A DNA stretch of 41,133 nucleotides from Clostridiales bacterium UBA1775 (GTDB lineage: Bacteria; Bacillota; Clostridia; Monoglobales; Firm-18): positions 20,692-61,824 of the forward strand of contig DCGP01000006.1 of the NCBI GenBank assembly GCA_002314595.1, given 5' to 3'. Each line of letters starts with the position of its first letter. Position 1 is the stretch's first letter. The notes below the pieces were generated by a model that did no database searches, was not told the origin of the DNA, and saw nothing but the letters and a program-made list of their open reading frames with translations. A program made the position numbers and the translations under genes. Of the stretch, positions 30,658-39,045 are shown piece by piece.

Positions 30658-31200
30658 TTATATTTCAAATTCCCAAAGCTTTGGCAGGCTTGTAGAAACT
30701 GTTGTAGCACCTGCATTTACTGCACTTAGAATATCGTCGGTGGTCTTAATTAACCCACCTGCAATAATAGGCATATTAACAACACCTGCAATTTCTTTAA
30801 TTACACTTGGCATAATGCCCGGCAGTATTTCAATCATATCAGGCTTGTACTGCAAGACAGCCTCTGCAGATTTAATTGATTGTGAGTCCAAAATAAATAT
30901 TCTTTGGACAGTTTTAAGCCCAATTTCCATGGCAGATTTAATCATAGAGGCACGAGTGGAAATAATACCATTAACCCCCATACGCTTTAAAAACTTCAAC
31001 CCTGCCTTATCCTTGCCGATACCCTCTGCAAGGTCAATATGCACAAACAAAATTTTGCCATTTTCAGATGCTTTTAAAACATTTTCCTCAATGGTATCAA
31101 TGTTCGGCAAAAGGTCAAATATAATGCCGGGTTTAGACGAACAAGCCAAATCAAACATCTCTTTAGTTTTAACTGCGGCAATTACCGTAGATTTGCTCAT
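30658..31200 (-). CDS. glpP: Glycerol-3-phosphate-responsive antiterminator GlpP
   Basis: This is a 180-residue TIM-barrel-like RNA-binding regulator of the GlpP family. Conserved stretches are PGIIFDLLPNIDTIEENV, LFVHIDLAEGIGKDKAGL, GVNGIISTRASMIKSA, RIFILDSQSIKSAE, IEILPGIMPSVIKEIA and IIAGGLIKT. In Bacillus subtilis GlpP bound to glycerol-3-phosphate reads through leader terminators of glpD and glpFK. Here it is the fourth gene of an operon whose own leader has a promoter-proximal terminator (34324-34370), suggesting autoregulation. It is 18 bases from the DUF1667 gene. Confidence 0.93.
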   Translation of the reverse strand: MSKSTVIAAVKTKEMFDLACSSKPGIIFDLLPNIDTIEENVLKASENGKILFVHIDLAEGIGKDKAGLKFLKRMGVNGIISTRASMIKSAMEIGLKTVQRIFILDSQSIKSAEAVLQYKPDMIEILPGIMPSVIKEIAGVVNMPIIAGGLIKTTDDILSAVNAGATTVSTSLPKLWEFEI

Positions 31201-31218
31201 ATACTCACAATCCTTTAA

Positions 31219-31572
31219 TTATCTGATTGGTGCAGTAATAATAATATCTGCCCCTGTATTTAAAATGTTTTGGCAAATTATGTTACCAAATTTGCATTGT
31301 TCAATTGTTGGGTGAATGTTGTTGATAGCCTTCATACAATCTACAACACTTTCCTTTGCAACTGCAGTTGTAGTTTTAACAGGTATAACCTTGCCGTTTT
31401 GTGCAACAACAGTTGTAGTAATAACTCTAACAGGGTTGGTGCATTCAGCCATTGCATACACTTCACCTCGTTTGCAAGTGTTGCCGGTTGTTGTAATGTT
31501 GCCGTTTTCGTCAATGTTAACTTTAATTTGACAACCCTTTGGACATACAATACATATAATATCTTTTGTCAT
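31219..31572 (-). CDS. DUF1667 protein of the glycerol-3-phosphate dehydrogenase cluster
   Basis: This is a 117-residue DUF1667 family protein. It has cysteines in CIVCPKGCQIKV (residues about 7-15) and NTCKRGEVYA (about 33) that could hold a metal or iron-sulfur centre. The family pattern ECTNPVRVITTTV and IPVKTTTAVAKE is present. DUF1667 is regularly encoded with the GlpA-like oxidase and the FAD/NAD oxidoreductase found here, and may be the third subunit, like GlpC in function. That role is inferred. ATG 31572 follows CGGAGAG. Confidence 0.85.
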   Translation of the reverse strand: MTKDIICIVCPKGCQIKVNIDENGNITTTGNTCKRGEVYAMAECTNPVRVITTTVVAQNGKVIPVKTTTAVAKESVVDCMKAINNIHPTIEQCKFGNIICQNILNTGADIIITAPIR

Positions 31573-31602
31573 AATATCTCTCCGTTTATTATATATTTAT
31601 TT

Positions 31603-32847
31603 TTACGCTTCGTCAATACTGATTTTTATTTCTTTTATATTTTGATTAAGTGAATTTGCTTTAATGGTTGCAGTTTGCATTTCCCCAGGTGCAACCTTTT
31701 CTTTTTTACAACTGTAAATAACTTCATCACCGTTTTTAATAGTGATTTTTACGTTTTTGTAAATGTTGCCAACACGGAAGAACAACTTAACATCTTCGGT
31801 TGTGTCAGTAATTATTTGAGGAACTGTATAACGAACCTTTCCGTCTGTAACAACTTGAATTTCAGCATTGTTGTTTATTTCGTTTCTAATATATTTAGAT
31901 GCACTTTCTGCTGCAATTTCTGCCTCTTCGGAAACAAAGTCAGCCAAATCGTGAACGTGTAAAACGTTACCACAGGCAAATATTCCGTCAATATTTGTTT
32001 GACGATTTTGGTCAACAACTGCACCCTTTGTAATGGAGCTTAGGCTAACATTTGCAGTTTTAGAAAGCTCATTTTCAGGGATAAGACCAACAGAAAGCAG
32101 TAAAGTATCACATTCTATATATTGCTCTGTGCCGGCAATAGGCTTCATTTTATTATCAACCTCGGAAATTGTAACACCTGTAATTCTGCTGTCTCCGTGA
32201 ATTTCCGTAACAGTATGGCTAAGCATAAGAGGTATGTTAAAATCTCTTAGGCATTGTTGTATATTCCTTTCAAGACCACCTGAGTATGGCATAACCTCAC
32301 ACACTGCATGAACCTTTGCACCCTCTAATGTCATACGTCTTGCCATTATAAGTCCAATATCCCCTGAGCCTAAAATAACAACGTTTTTACCCGGCATATA
32401 TCCCATCATATTAACATATTTTTGGGCAGTGCCTGCGCTAAAAATACCTGATGGGCGAGACCCACAAATGTTTAAAGCACCTCTTGGACGCTCTCTGCAA
32501 CCCATTGCTAAAATAACTGCTTTTGCCTTAATTTGTTCAACACCTGTTTTGGAAATGCAGGTTATTACTTTTTCAGGACTGATTTCTGTAACAGTAGTCT
32601 CACACTGTACCTTAATTGGCAATTTTACAAGCTCTTGTTCGCATTTATATGCATATTCAGGGCCTGTAAGCTCTTCTTTAAATCTGTGTAAACCAAATCC
32701 GTTGTGGATACATTGTTGCAAAATACCACCCGGGTTTTTATCACGTTCTAAAAGTAAAATGTCCTTTGTACCACAGTTGTATGCCTTTACGGCAGCACAC
32801 ATTCCGGCAGGGCCACCACCGATAATTACTAAATCTACATTACGCAT
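31603..32847 (-). CDS. FAD/NAD-dependent oxidoreductase of the glycerol-3-phosphate cluster
   Basis: This is a 414-residue flavoprotein with an N-terminal FAD Rossmann motif (DLVIIGGGPAGMCAAV), an internal NAD(P) motif (VVILGSGDIGLIMARRM) and the FAD-closing motif GIFACGNVLHVHDLAD. LAMGCRERPRG marks the middle. It is a pyridine-nucleotide-disulfide-oxidoreductase-fold protein without a redox CxxxxC pair near the N-terminus. It resembles the HcnB/OoxA-type subunit that passes electrons from the GlpA-like dehydrogenase. ATG 32847 overlaps the end of the upstream gene by 8 bases, indicating tight coupling. Confidence 0.88.
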   Translation of the reverse strand: MRNVDLVIIGGGPAGMCAAVKAYNCGTKDILLLERDKNPGGILQQCIHNGFGLHRFKEELTGPEYAYKCEQELVKLPIKVQCETTVTEISPEKVITCISKTGVEQIKAKAVILAMGCRERPRGALNICGSRPSGIFSAGTAQKYVNMMGYMPGKNVVILGSGDIGLIMARRMTLEGAKVHAVCEVMPYSGGLERNIQQCLRDFNIPLMLSHTVTEIHGDSRITGVTISEVDNKMKPIAGTEQYIECDTLLLSVGLIPENELSKTANVSLSSITKGAVVDQNRQTNIDGIFACGNVLHVHDLADFVSEEAEIAAESASKYIRNEINNNAEIQVVTDGKVRYTVPQIITDTTEDVKLFFRVGNIYKNVKITIKNGDEVIYSCKKEKVAPGEMQTATIKANSLNQNIKEIKISIDEA

Positions 32848-34285
32848 TGGTTACGCCCTCCTTTGTCTTTGATACAATAACAGTAGATTGGTTACCCTTT
32901 TTAGTGATTTCTTCCATAGGTATACCAAGCTCGTCGGAAATTATCTTCATAATGTACGGTGAGCAAAAACCACCTTGACATCTGCCCATTTGTGCCCTTG
33001 TACGTCTTTTAATTCCGTCTAAATCCGTAGGCTTTGGGTTTGTACGTAGGGCGTGTAATATTTCACCTTCCGAAACACATTCACATCTGCAAATAATATT
33101 ACCAAATGTAGGGTCTTTTGCAATTATTTCATTTTTCTTTTCTATTGGTAATTCTGTAAAATGCTTAAAGGATTCCCTTGTTGTAACAGGGTTTTGCTTT
33201 TTTGTATATTCAAATCCATTTTCTTTAAGTAAATCAACAATGTATTCTGCAATAGCAGGTGATGATGAAAGCCCCGGGGACTCAATGGCAGCAGCATTTA
33301 CAAAGCCACGTTTTGGCATATTTATAATAAAATCACCTTTATCACCAACTGCACGTAGTCCACAGAAGGAAGTAATAACCATTCTAAAATCAATTCCATT
33401 AACGCTTTTTTTAGCACTTTCTGTAACTGATGCAATGCCGTTAGGAGTAGTGTTTTTGTCCTCCTTGTCAATTCTGTCCTCAGATGTTGGGCCTAAAATC
33501 AAGTTGTGGTCAACAGTAGGGGAAACCAAAATACCTTTGCCCATTTTAGTAGGAACAGTAAATATTGTGTTAGAAACAAGGTTGCCACATTCTTTGTCCA
33601 TTAGTAAATATTCCCCACGTCTTGGGTGTATTTTAAAGGAGTTGTCCCCAACCATAGATGCAATTTTATCAGCATAAAGCCCTGCTGCATTTATTACAAT
33701 TTTTCCTTCTACAACTTTGCCGTCCTTGGATTTTACTGTGTAAATTCCGTTGTTTTCGGTAATTGCTTCAACTTCAAAATTAAGCTCTAACTTTGCTCCG
33801 TTGTCCATAGCGTTACCGATAGACGCTTCTGTTAGTTCGTAAGGGCAAACAATGGCACCGGTAGGGGCGTATAAAGCACAGGTTGCTTCATCACCGATGT
33901 TAGGTTCTAATTTTAAAAGCTCATCTCTGCCGATTATGCTTAAACCTTCAACTCCGTTTTTAATCCCGTTTTCTTTTAGCTCTTCAAGTTTTGCTTTGTC
34001 CTCATCACCAAAACCGATTACCAATGAACCATTGTTTTGATAGTCAACATTTAAGTCCTTGCAAATTTGAGGCATCATTTTAGAGCCTTTTACATTTAAT
34101 ATGGCTTTTAAACTACCACATTTTGCATCAAACCCTGCATGGACAATGGCAGAGTTTGCCTTTGTAGAGCCCATGGCAATGTCGTTTTCTCTTTCGATAA
34201 TACAAATATCCATGTTGTACCTTGCAAGTGTCATAGCAGTTAAGCCACCTGTTACACCTGCACCGATTATTATTGCATCATACAT
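32840..34285 (-). CDS. GlpA-like FAD-dependent glycerol-3-phosphate dehydrogenase
   Basis: This is a 481-residue protein. An N-terminal FAD-binding DAO domain (AIIIGAGVTGGLTAMTLARY, then SAIVHAGFDAK, and GLSSSPAIAEYI) is followed from about residue 395 by a BFD-like [2Fe-2S] domain with CRCECVSEGEILHAL and QMGRCQGGFCSPYI. This architecture oxidises glycerol-3-phosphate to dihydroxyacetone phosphate. It is the first gene of a five-gene operon with glpP. ATG 34285 follows AAAGGAAC, after a 100-base leader containing a terminator. Confidence 0.88.
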   Translation of the reverse strand: MYDAIIIGAGVTGGLTAMTLARYNMDICIIERENDIAMGSTKANSAIVHAGFDAKCGSLKAILNVKGSKMMPQICKDLNVDYQNNGSLVIGFGDEDKAKLEELKENGIKNGVEGLSIIGRDELLKLEPNIGDEATCALYAPTGAIVCPYELTEASIGNAMDNGAKLELNFEVEAITENNGIYTVKSKDGKVVEGKIVINAAGLYADKIASMVGDNSFKIHPRRGEYLLMDKECGNLVSNTIFTVPTKMGKGILVSPTVDHNLILGPTSEDRIDKEDKNTTPNGIASVTESAKKSVNGIDFRMVITSFCGLRAVGDKGDFIINMPKRGFVNAAAIESPGLSSSPAIAEYIVDLLKENGFEYTKKQNPVTTRESFKHFTELPIEKKNEIIAKDPTFGNIICRCECVSEGEILHALRTNPKPTDLDGIKRRTRAQMGRCQGGFCSPYIMKIISDELGIPMEEITKKGNQSTVIVSKTKEGVTNA

Positions 34286-34323
34286 TTTTTAAGTTCCTTT
34301 CTTGTGAAAATTCTGTAAAAGCA

Positions 34324-34370
34324 GAAAAAAAGACGCACCAAAACAGACCGATGTCGGTTTTGATACGTCT
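34324..34370 (-). terminator. Leader terminator of the glp operon, likely GlpP target
   Basis: On the minus strand a long imperfect hairpin (arms 34331-34350 and 34351-34370, paired core AGACG/CGTCT and CCAAAAC/GTTTTGG) is followed by seven T. It lies about 20 bases after the predicted transcription start and 38 bases before glpA. A terminator here is wasteful unless it is conditional, and the operon encodes the matching antiterminator GlpP. Confidence 0.8.
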
Positions 34371-34393
34371 CCAAATCTCTATATCATAGTATC

Positions 34394-34422
34394 ATTTTAC
34401 ATCAAAAGTTTTAATTTGTCAA
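34394..34422 (-). promoter_or_regulatory. Sigma-A promoter of the glp operon
   Basis: On the minus strand consensus TTGACA (34417-34422), 17 bases and TAAAAT (34394-34399). Confidence 0.85.
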
Positions 34423-34431
34423 TAAAAACAG

Positions 34432-34460
34432 TTGATTTTATTCGATTTTTATGTCATAAT
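34432..34460 (+). promoter_or_regulatory. Sigma-A promoter of the metF operon
   Basis: TTGATT (34432-34437), 17 bases, CATAAT (34455-34460), diverging from the glp promoter 10 bases away. No S-box or cobalamin riboswitch lies between it and metF. Confidence 0.6.
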
Positions 34461-34492
34461 TAAAATAAGATTTAAAAAAGGGGATTAACTTT

Positions 34493-35383
34493 ATGAAAAT
34501 ATCCGAATTATTTGAAAAAAAAGAGCCTACATTATCATTTGAGGTGTTTCCTCCCAAAACCTCCGAGGTATATGAAAATGTGAAGAAAACATCAGAGAAA
34601 ATAGCAATGTTAAAGCCTGATTTTATGAGTGTTACCTATGGTGCAGGTGGTGGAACAAGCAGATATACAATAGATATTGCAAAGGACATTGAGGACAAAT
34701 TTAATGTGCCTGTAATTGCACATCTTACCTGTGTGTCCTCAACTAAGGAAATGGTTATGGAGCGAATTGCCGAAATGAAAGAGGCAGGCATTCACAACAT
34801 AATGGCACTGCGTGGAGATATTCCAAAGGATATGATGGACGATGATAGGTCTAAATGGTATTATCACAATGCAGTAGATTTAATCAGAGAAATCAAAGAA
34901 TTTGATAATGATTTCTGTATTGGTGGTGCTTGTTATCCGGAGGTGCATCCGGAAAGTGAAAACCAAAAGGAAGATATTAAATATTTAAAGGAAAAGGCAG
35001 ATGCCGGTTGCTCATTTTTAACAACACAGATGTTTTTTGATAACAATTTGCTATATAACTTTTTGTATAAAATCAGGGAGGCAGGCATTACAATTCCCAT
35101 AGTTGCCGGTATTATGCCTATTACAAACGGCAAACAGGTTAAAAGAGCAATCAACCTTTCAGGCTCACATATGCCACGCAAATTTATATCTATTGTTGAT
35201 AAATTCGGCGAAAATCCCGACGCTATGAAGCAGGCAGGCATTGCCTATGCAACAGAGCAAATTATTGACTTACTTGCAAACGGAGTTAATGCAATCCACG
35301 TTTATTCTATGAATAATCCTGACGTTGCAAAAAAGATACAAGAAAATCTTTCGGACGTTATTCCGTCAATTAAGTTAAAATGA
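34493..35383 (+). CDS. metF: 5,10-methylenetetrahydrofolate reductase
   Basis: This 296-residue FAD enzyme reduces methylene-THF to methyl-THF, the methyl donor for methionine synthase. TIM-barrel family motifs are LSFEVFPPKTSEVYENV, PDFMSVTYGAGGGTSRYTI, HLTCVSSTKEMVME, NIMALRGDIPKD, FCIGGACYPEVHPE and FLTTQMFFDNNLLYNFL, with GIMPITNGKQVKR after them. Length matches bacterial MetF. ATG 34493 follows AAAGGGGAT. The stop overlaps the next ATG by four bases, in an operon with the B12-reactivation protein and metH. Confidence 0.96.
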   Translation: MKISELFEKKEPTLSFEVFPPKTSEVYENVKKTSEKIAMLKPDFMSVTYGAGGGTSRYTIDIAKDIEDKFNVPVIAHLTCVSSTKEMVMERIAEMKEAGIHNIMALRGDIPKDMMDDDRSKWYYHNAVDLIREIKEFDNDFCIGGACYPEVHPESENQKEDIKYLKEKADAGCSFLTTQMFFDNNLLYNFLYKIREAGITIPIVAGIMPITNGKQVKRAINLSGSHMPRKFISIVDKFGENPDAMKQAGIAYATEQIIDLLANGVNAIHVYSMNNPDVAKKIQENLSDVIPSIKLK

Positions 35384-36039
35384 TAATAATTGAAAAAGCA
35401 TTAGATGCCAAAATAGATATAAACGAAGTATATAGGTATATGGGCTGTAAGGATGCTACCAAAGAGGTTGCAGATTTAGTGCAAAGGTGCCTTTTAGAAG
35501 CCGAGAATATTATTACATACAAATGCTGCTATGAAAGATTTGCTATAAATATAGAGGATGAAATAGATTTAGGCTTTGCTAAAACTACTTCAAAATCCTT
35601 AAAAAAGAATTTGCAGGGTTGCAGTGAAATTGTTTTGTTTACTGCAACAATAGGCATAGAAATTGACAGGTTAATACAAAAATATTCAAAGGTATCAAGC
35701 TCGTCTGCACTAACTTTTCAAGCAATCGGAGGAGCACTAATTGAACAGTGGTGTAATGAATTGTGCAAAAGGTTTGCAGACCATCTAAAAAAAGAAGGCA
35801 AGTTTTTAAGGCCAAGGTTTAGCCCGGGCTATGGGGACTTGCCACTTGATTTACAAAAGGATATTTTTAGAGTGTTAGATTGTAGCAGAAGAATTGGCGT
35901 ATCACTAACAGATGGAATGTTGATGATACCAACCAAGTCAGTTTCAGCTATTGTGGGTATAAGTAACATAGACCAAAGGTGCAACCTTAAAGGTTGTGAG
36001 GCTTGTGATAACAAAAATTGCTTGTATAGGAGGGGTTAA
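35380..36039 (+). CDS. Free-standing methionine synthase reactivation-domain protein
   Basis: This is a 219-residue protein matching the C-terminal activation (S-adenosylmethionine-binding) domain of cobalamin-dependent MetH. Signatures are LFTATIGIEIDRLIQKYSKV, RPRFSPGYGDLPLDLQKDIF, DGMLMIPTKSVSAIVGIS and a Cys-rich end CNLKGCEACDNKNCLYR. In large MetH proteins this domain rescues oxidised cob(II)alamin by reductive methylation. Here it is a separate gene directly before a MetH that lacks it, which explains the split. It is coupled to metF by an ATGA overlap, and metH begins two codons after its stop. The Cys-rich tail is an extra feature that may bind metal. Confidence 0.88.
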   Translation: MIIIEKALDAKIDINEVYRYMGCKDATKEVADLVQRCLLEAENIITYKCCYERFAINIEDEIDLGFAKTTSKSLKKNLQGCSEIVLFTATIGIEIDRLIQKYSKVSSSSALTFQAIGGALIEQWCNELCKRFADHLKKEGKFLRPRFSPGYGDLPLDLQKDIFRVLDCSRRIGVSLTDGMLMIPTKSVSAIVGISNIDQRCNLKGCEACDNKNCLYRRG

Positions 36040-36041
36040 CA

Positions 36042-38429
36042 ATAAATATTTTAGAAAAATTAAAAACTTCAAGATTGTATTTTGACGGTGGTATGGGTAC
36101 AATGTTGCAAGCAAGAGGGCTAAAATCAGGGGACCTTCCGGAGCATTGGAATGTTGACAGACCAAATGATATTAAACAAATACATTTAGAATATTTAAAA
36201 TCAGGCAGCGATATTATTACAACCAACACCTTTGGTGCAAACGGAATTAAGTATCAAGGCGAAGGCAAATATTCGCTTGAAAACATAATAAAATGCGCCA
36301 TAAAATGCGCCAAGGACGCCGTAGAAGAATACGGCAAGGAAGATAAGTATGTGGCACTTGACATAGGGCCAAGTGGTAAGCTTTTAAAGCCACTTGGGGA
36401 TTTAGAATTTAATGATGCAGTTGTAGGATTTGCAGAGGTTGCAAGGCTTGGACAAAAGTATGGTGCAGACCTTGTAATTATCGAAACTATGAATGACAGC
36501 TACGAAACAAAATCAGCACTTTTAGCAGTAAAAGAAAACTGTGATTTGCCTGTTTTTGTAACCAATGCCTATGACGAAAGCAACAAGCTTATGACCGGCG
36601 CTTCACCCTTTGCAATGGTAACAATGTTAGAGGGGTTAGGGGCAGATGCGATAGGTGTAAATTGCAGTGTAGGCCCTGACAAAATGTCAAAGGTTGTAGA
36701 CGACCTTGTAAAGTATGCCTCAGTTCCTGTAATAGTTTCACCAAATGCAGGCTTACCAACCTTAAAGAACGGTAAAACCTGTTATGATTTATCTCCGGAA
36801 GAGTTTGCAAAATATATGAAAAACTTTGCATCAAAGGGAGTTGCAATTATGGGAGGCTGTTGTGGTACAAACCCTGAATATATTGCAAAGCTTTATGATG
36901 CAACAAAGGACATCCCGTATAATTATCCTACTGATAAAAATATAACTGCCGTGTCGTCATACACAATGGCAGTAGAGTTTGGCACAAAGCCGGTGCTGAT
37001 TGGGGAAAGGATAAACCCAACAGGCAAAAAGCTATTTAAAGAGGCATTGCGAAATGGTGATTATGACTATTCTTTAAAAGAAGCAATTTCTCAGCAGGAG
37101 CAAGGTGCAGATATTTTAGATATAAACGTAGGCTTGCCTGAAATAGACGAGGCAGAGGTGCTTGTTCGTACTGTAAAAGAGGTGCAGGGAGTTTCAAATT
37201 TACCACTTCAAATTGACACATCAAACCCTGTTGCTATGGAAAGGGCAGTTAGGGAATATAACGGCAAACCTCTTATAAATTCTGTGAATGGCAAACAAGA
37301 GAGTATGGACGAAATATTGCCTATTGCTTCAAAATATGGTGGTGTACTAATAGCACTTACATTAGATGAAAATGGCATTCCCAACACTGCAAAGGGCAGA
37401 GTTGAAATTGCAGAAAAAATAATTGCAGAGGCAAAAAAATACGGTATTTCCAAAAAGAATATAGTGGTAGACCCACTTGCTATGACGGTAAGCTCCGACA
37501 CGTCCTCTGCACTTGTAACCTTAGAAAGTGTCAAAATATTGCACCAAAAGGGTATCAAAACTTGCCTTGGTGTTTCAAATGTTTCCTTTGGCTTGCCAAA
37601 TAGGGACACAATTACATCAACCTTCTTTGCAATCGCTTTGCAAAACGGACTTTCAGGGGCAATTATGAACCCCTATTCCAAAAAGATGATGGACGTTTAT
37701 TACGGTTTTTGTGCTTTGTCTAATTTAGACAGCCAATGTGCTGAATATATTAAATATTCCACAGACAATGCAGAGCCTGTAAAGGAAACAAAGCAGGAAG
37801 ATGTTTCACCAAAAACTGCACTTAAAAATGCAATTTTAAAAGGTTTAAAGGATGATGCAACAACCTATTCAACCGGACTTCTTAATGAGATAAATCCACT
37901 TGAAATAATAGACCTTTGCATTATACCGGCACTTAACGAGATGGGCGAAAGGTTTGAAAAGCAACAGGCGTTTTTGCCTCAGCTTTTAATGAGTGCAGAA
38001 TCTGCCAAATGTGCATTTGATGTAATTAAGCAAAAAATGCTTGCTGATGGTGGCACAAGGAATAAAAAATGCAAAATTGTACTTGCAACCGTCAAGGACG
38101 ATATACACGATATTGGCAAAAATATTGTTAAGACATTGCTTGAAAATTACGATTTTGATGTAATTGATTTAGGTAAGGACGTACCACCGGAAACGATTGT
38201 TAATAAAGTGGTGGAAGAAAATGTACCCCTTGTTGGTTTAAGCGCACTTATGACCACAACAGTTCCTTCTATGGAGGAAACAATTAAGCAATTAAGGGCA
38301 AAAGTGCCAAATTGTAAGGTTGTTGTAGGTGGAGCAGTGCTTACTCAGGAATATGCCGATATGATTGGCGCAGATAAATATTCCAAGGACGCAATGGAAA
38401 CAGTCAGATATGCTGAAAGCATAATATAA
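36042..38429 (+). CDS. metH: Cobalamin-dependent methionine synthase, short form (probable ATA start)
   Basis: This enzyme of about 795 residues moves a methyl group from methyl-THF to homocysteine via cobalamin. Domains: homocysteine-binding barrel (about 1-300, zinc ligands Cys208 in GVNCS and the Cys pair near 272 in GGCCGT), methyl-THF-binding barrel (about 315-580, VLIGERINPTGKK, DILDINVGLPE), cobalamin cap (about 600-680) and cobalamin-binding domain with His689 in DDIHDIGK. It ends there; the reactivation domain is the separate upstream gene. Start: AGGAGG (36028-36033), 8 bases, then ATA 36042, giving NILEKLKTSRLYFDGG, the usual family beginning. A TTG at 36075 would remove these residues and has no ribosome site. 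A strong terminator follows. Confidence 0.95.
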   Translation: MNILEKLKTSRLYFDGGMGTMLQARGLKSGDLPEHWNVDRPNDIKQIHLEYLKSGSDIITTNTFGANGIKYQGEGKYSLENIIKCAIKCAKDAVEEYGKEDKYVALDIGPSGKLLKPLGDLEFNDAVVGFAEVARLGQKYGADLVIIETMNDSYETKSALLAVKENCDLPVFVTNAYDESNKLMTGASPFAMVTMLEGLGADAIGVNCSVGPDKMSKVVDDLVKYASVPVIVSPNAGLPTLKNGKTCYDLSPEEFAKYMKNFASKGVAIMGGCCGTNPEYIAKLYDATKDIPYNYPTDKNITAVSSYTMAVEFGTKPVLIGERINPTGKKLFKEALRNGDYDYSLKEAISQQEQGADILDINVGLPEIDEAEVLVRTVKEVQGVSNLPLQIDTSNPVAMERAVREYNGKPLINSVNGKQESMDEILPIASKYGGVLIALTLDENGIPNTAKGRVEIAEKIIAEAKKYGISKKNIVVDPLAMTVSSDTSSALVTLESVKILHQKGIKTCLGVSNVSFGLPNRDTITSTFFAIALQNGLSGAIMNPYSKKMMDVYYGFCALSNLDSQCAEYIKYSTDNAEPVKETKQEDVSPKTALKNAILKGLKDDATTYSTGLLNEINPLEIIDLCIIPALNEMGERFEKQQAFLPQLLMSAESAKCAFDVIKQKMLADGGTRNKKCKIVLATVKDDIHDIGKNIVKTLLENYDFDVIDLGKDVPPETIVNKVVEENVPLVGLSALMTTTVPSMEETIKQLRAKVPNCKVVVGGAVLTQEYADMIGADKYSKDAMETVRYAESII

Positions 38430-38433
38430 TATT

Positions 38434-38469
38434 AAAAGGAACTGTCGCAAAATGCGACAGTTCCTTTTT
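38434..38469. terminator. Bidirectional terminator after metH
   Basis: AAAAGGAACTGTCGCA pairs perfectly with TGCGACAGTTCCTTTT. It also faces the convergent amidase gene. The next 65 bases (38471-38535) hold nothing recognisable. Confidence 0.92.
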
Positions 38470-38535
38470 AGATTGTAGAAAATAGCGCATATCAAAAAGG
38501 TATTGTTTATTTTTTTAAAACACATAAATTCAATT

Positions 38536-39033
38536 CTAATTTTTCCTGCCACCTATTATATGAATGCACCTTAATGACGCAAAGTCATAACTAAATAAAT
38601 TTCGTTGAAATGCATCCATAGAATGTGAGCAAACATAGTATTTTTTGCCAAAGGGAGTCCTGAGTATCTTTGTTAACACCAGAGTGTGATAAAATACGTC
38701 CGAATAATCCCCAAGCTGAATAATATCCCCAACCATTAAATTTTGCAAGTCCTCTTCTTCACCATAAGGGCCGATTCCGTTGTTGTTTACCATAAAGTCA
38801 TAAAAGAAGCTGACTCCTGTCCAAGATGGGCTTTTATCATTGGCATTTTTGTAATACCAGCCTATATTTTTGTTGTAATTCATTACATCACAACCTGCAT
38901 ACACACATTGGGAAGCATAGTTTGTGCAATCTCCACCAATGTTGTTGTAATCATAGTATCTTGGGTTTCTTGACAATGCCCAAATGTTAGCATATCGTAC
39001 AGCCTTTGACCTGTTATATTCTACAAATTTCAT
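38536..39033 (-). CDS. Amidase_6 family cysteine hydrolase
   Basis: This is a 165-residue protein of the putative amidase domain 6 family. Family marks are YNRSKAVRYANIWALSRNP, the presumed nucleophile region GGDCTNYASQCVYAG, VGDIIQLGD, the His in VFYHTLVLTKIL and YVCSHSMDAF. Members of this NlpC/P60-like group are usually secreted or spore-associated; this one has no signal peptide. It follows the wall amidase gene by 12 bases on the same strand. ATG 39033 follows AGGAGGCAAC. Confidence 0.85.
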   Translation of the reverse strand: MKFVEYNRSKAVRYANIWALSRNPRYYDYNNIGGDCTNYASQCVYAGCDVMNYNKNIGWYYKNANDKSPSWTGVSFFYDFMVNNNGIGPYGEEEDLQNLMVGDIIQLGDYSDVFYHTLVLTKILRTPFGKKYYVCSHSMDAFQRNLFSYDFASLRCIHIIGGRKN

Positions 39034-39045
39034 TGTTGCCTCCTA

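Noticed and set aside
34386..34492. S-box or cobalamin riboswitch before metF
   Set aside because: None of the conserved cores is present; only overlapping divergent promoters.
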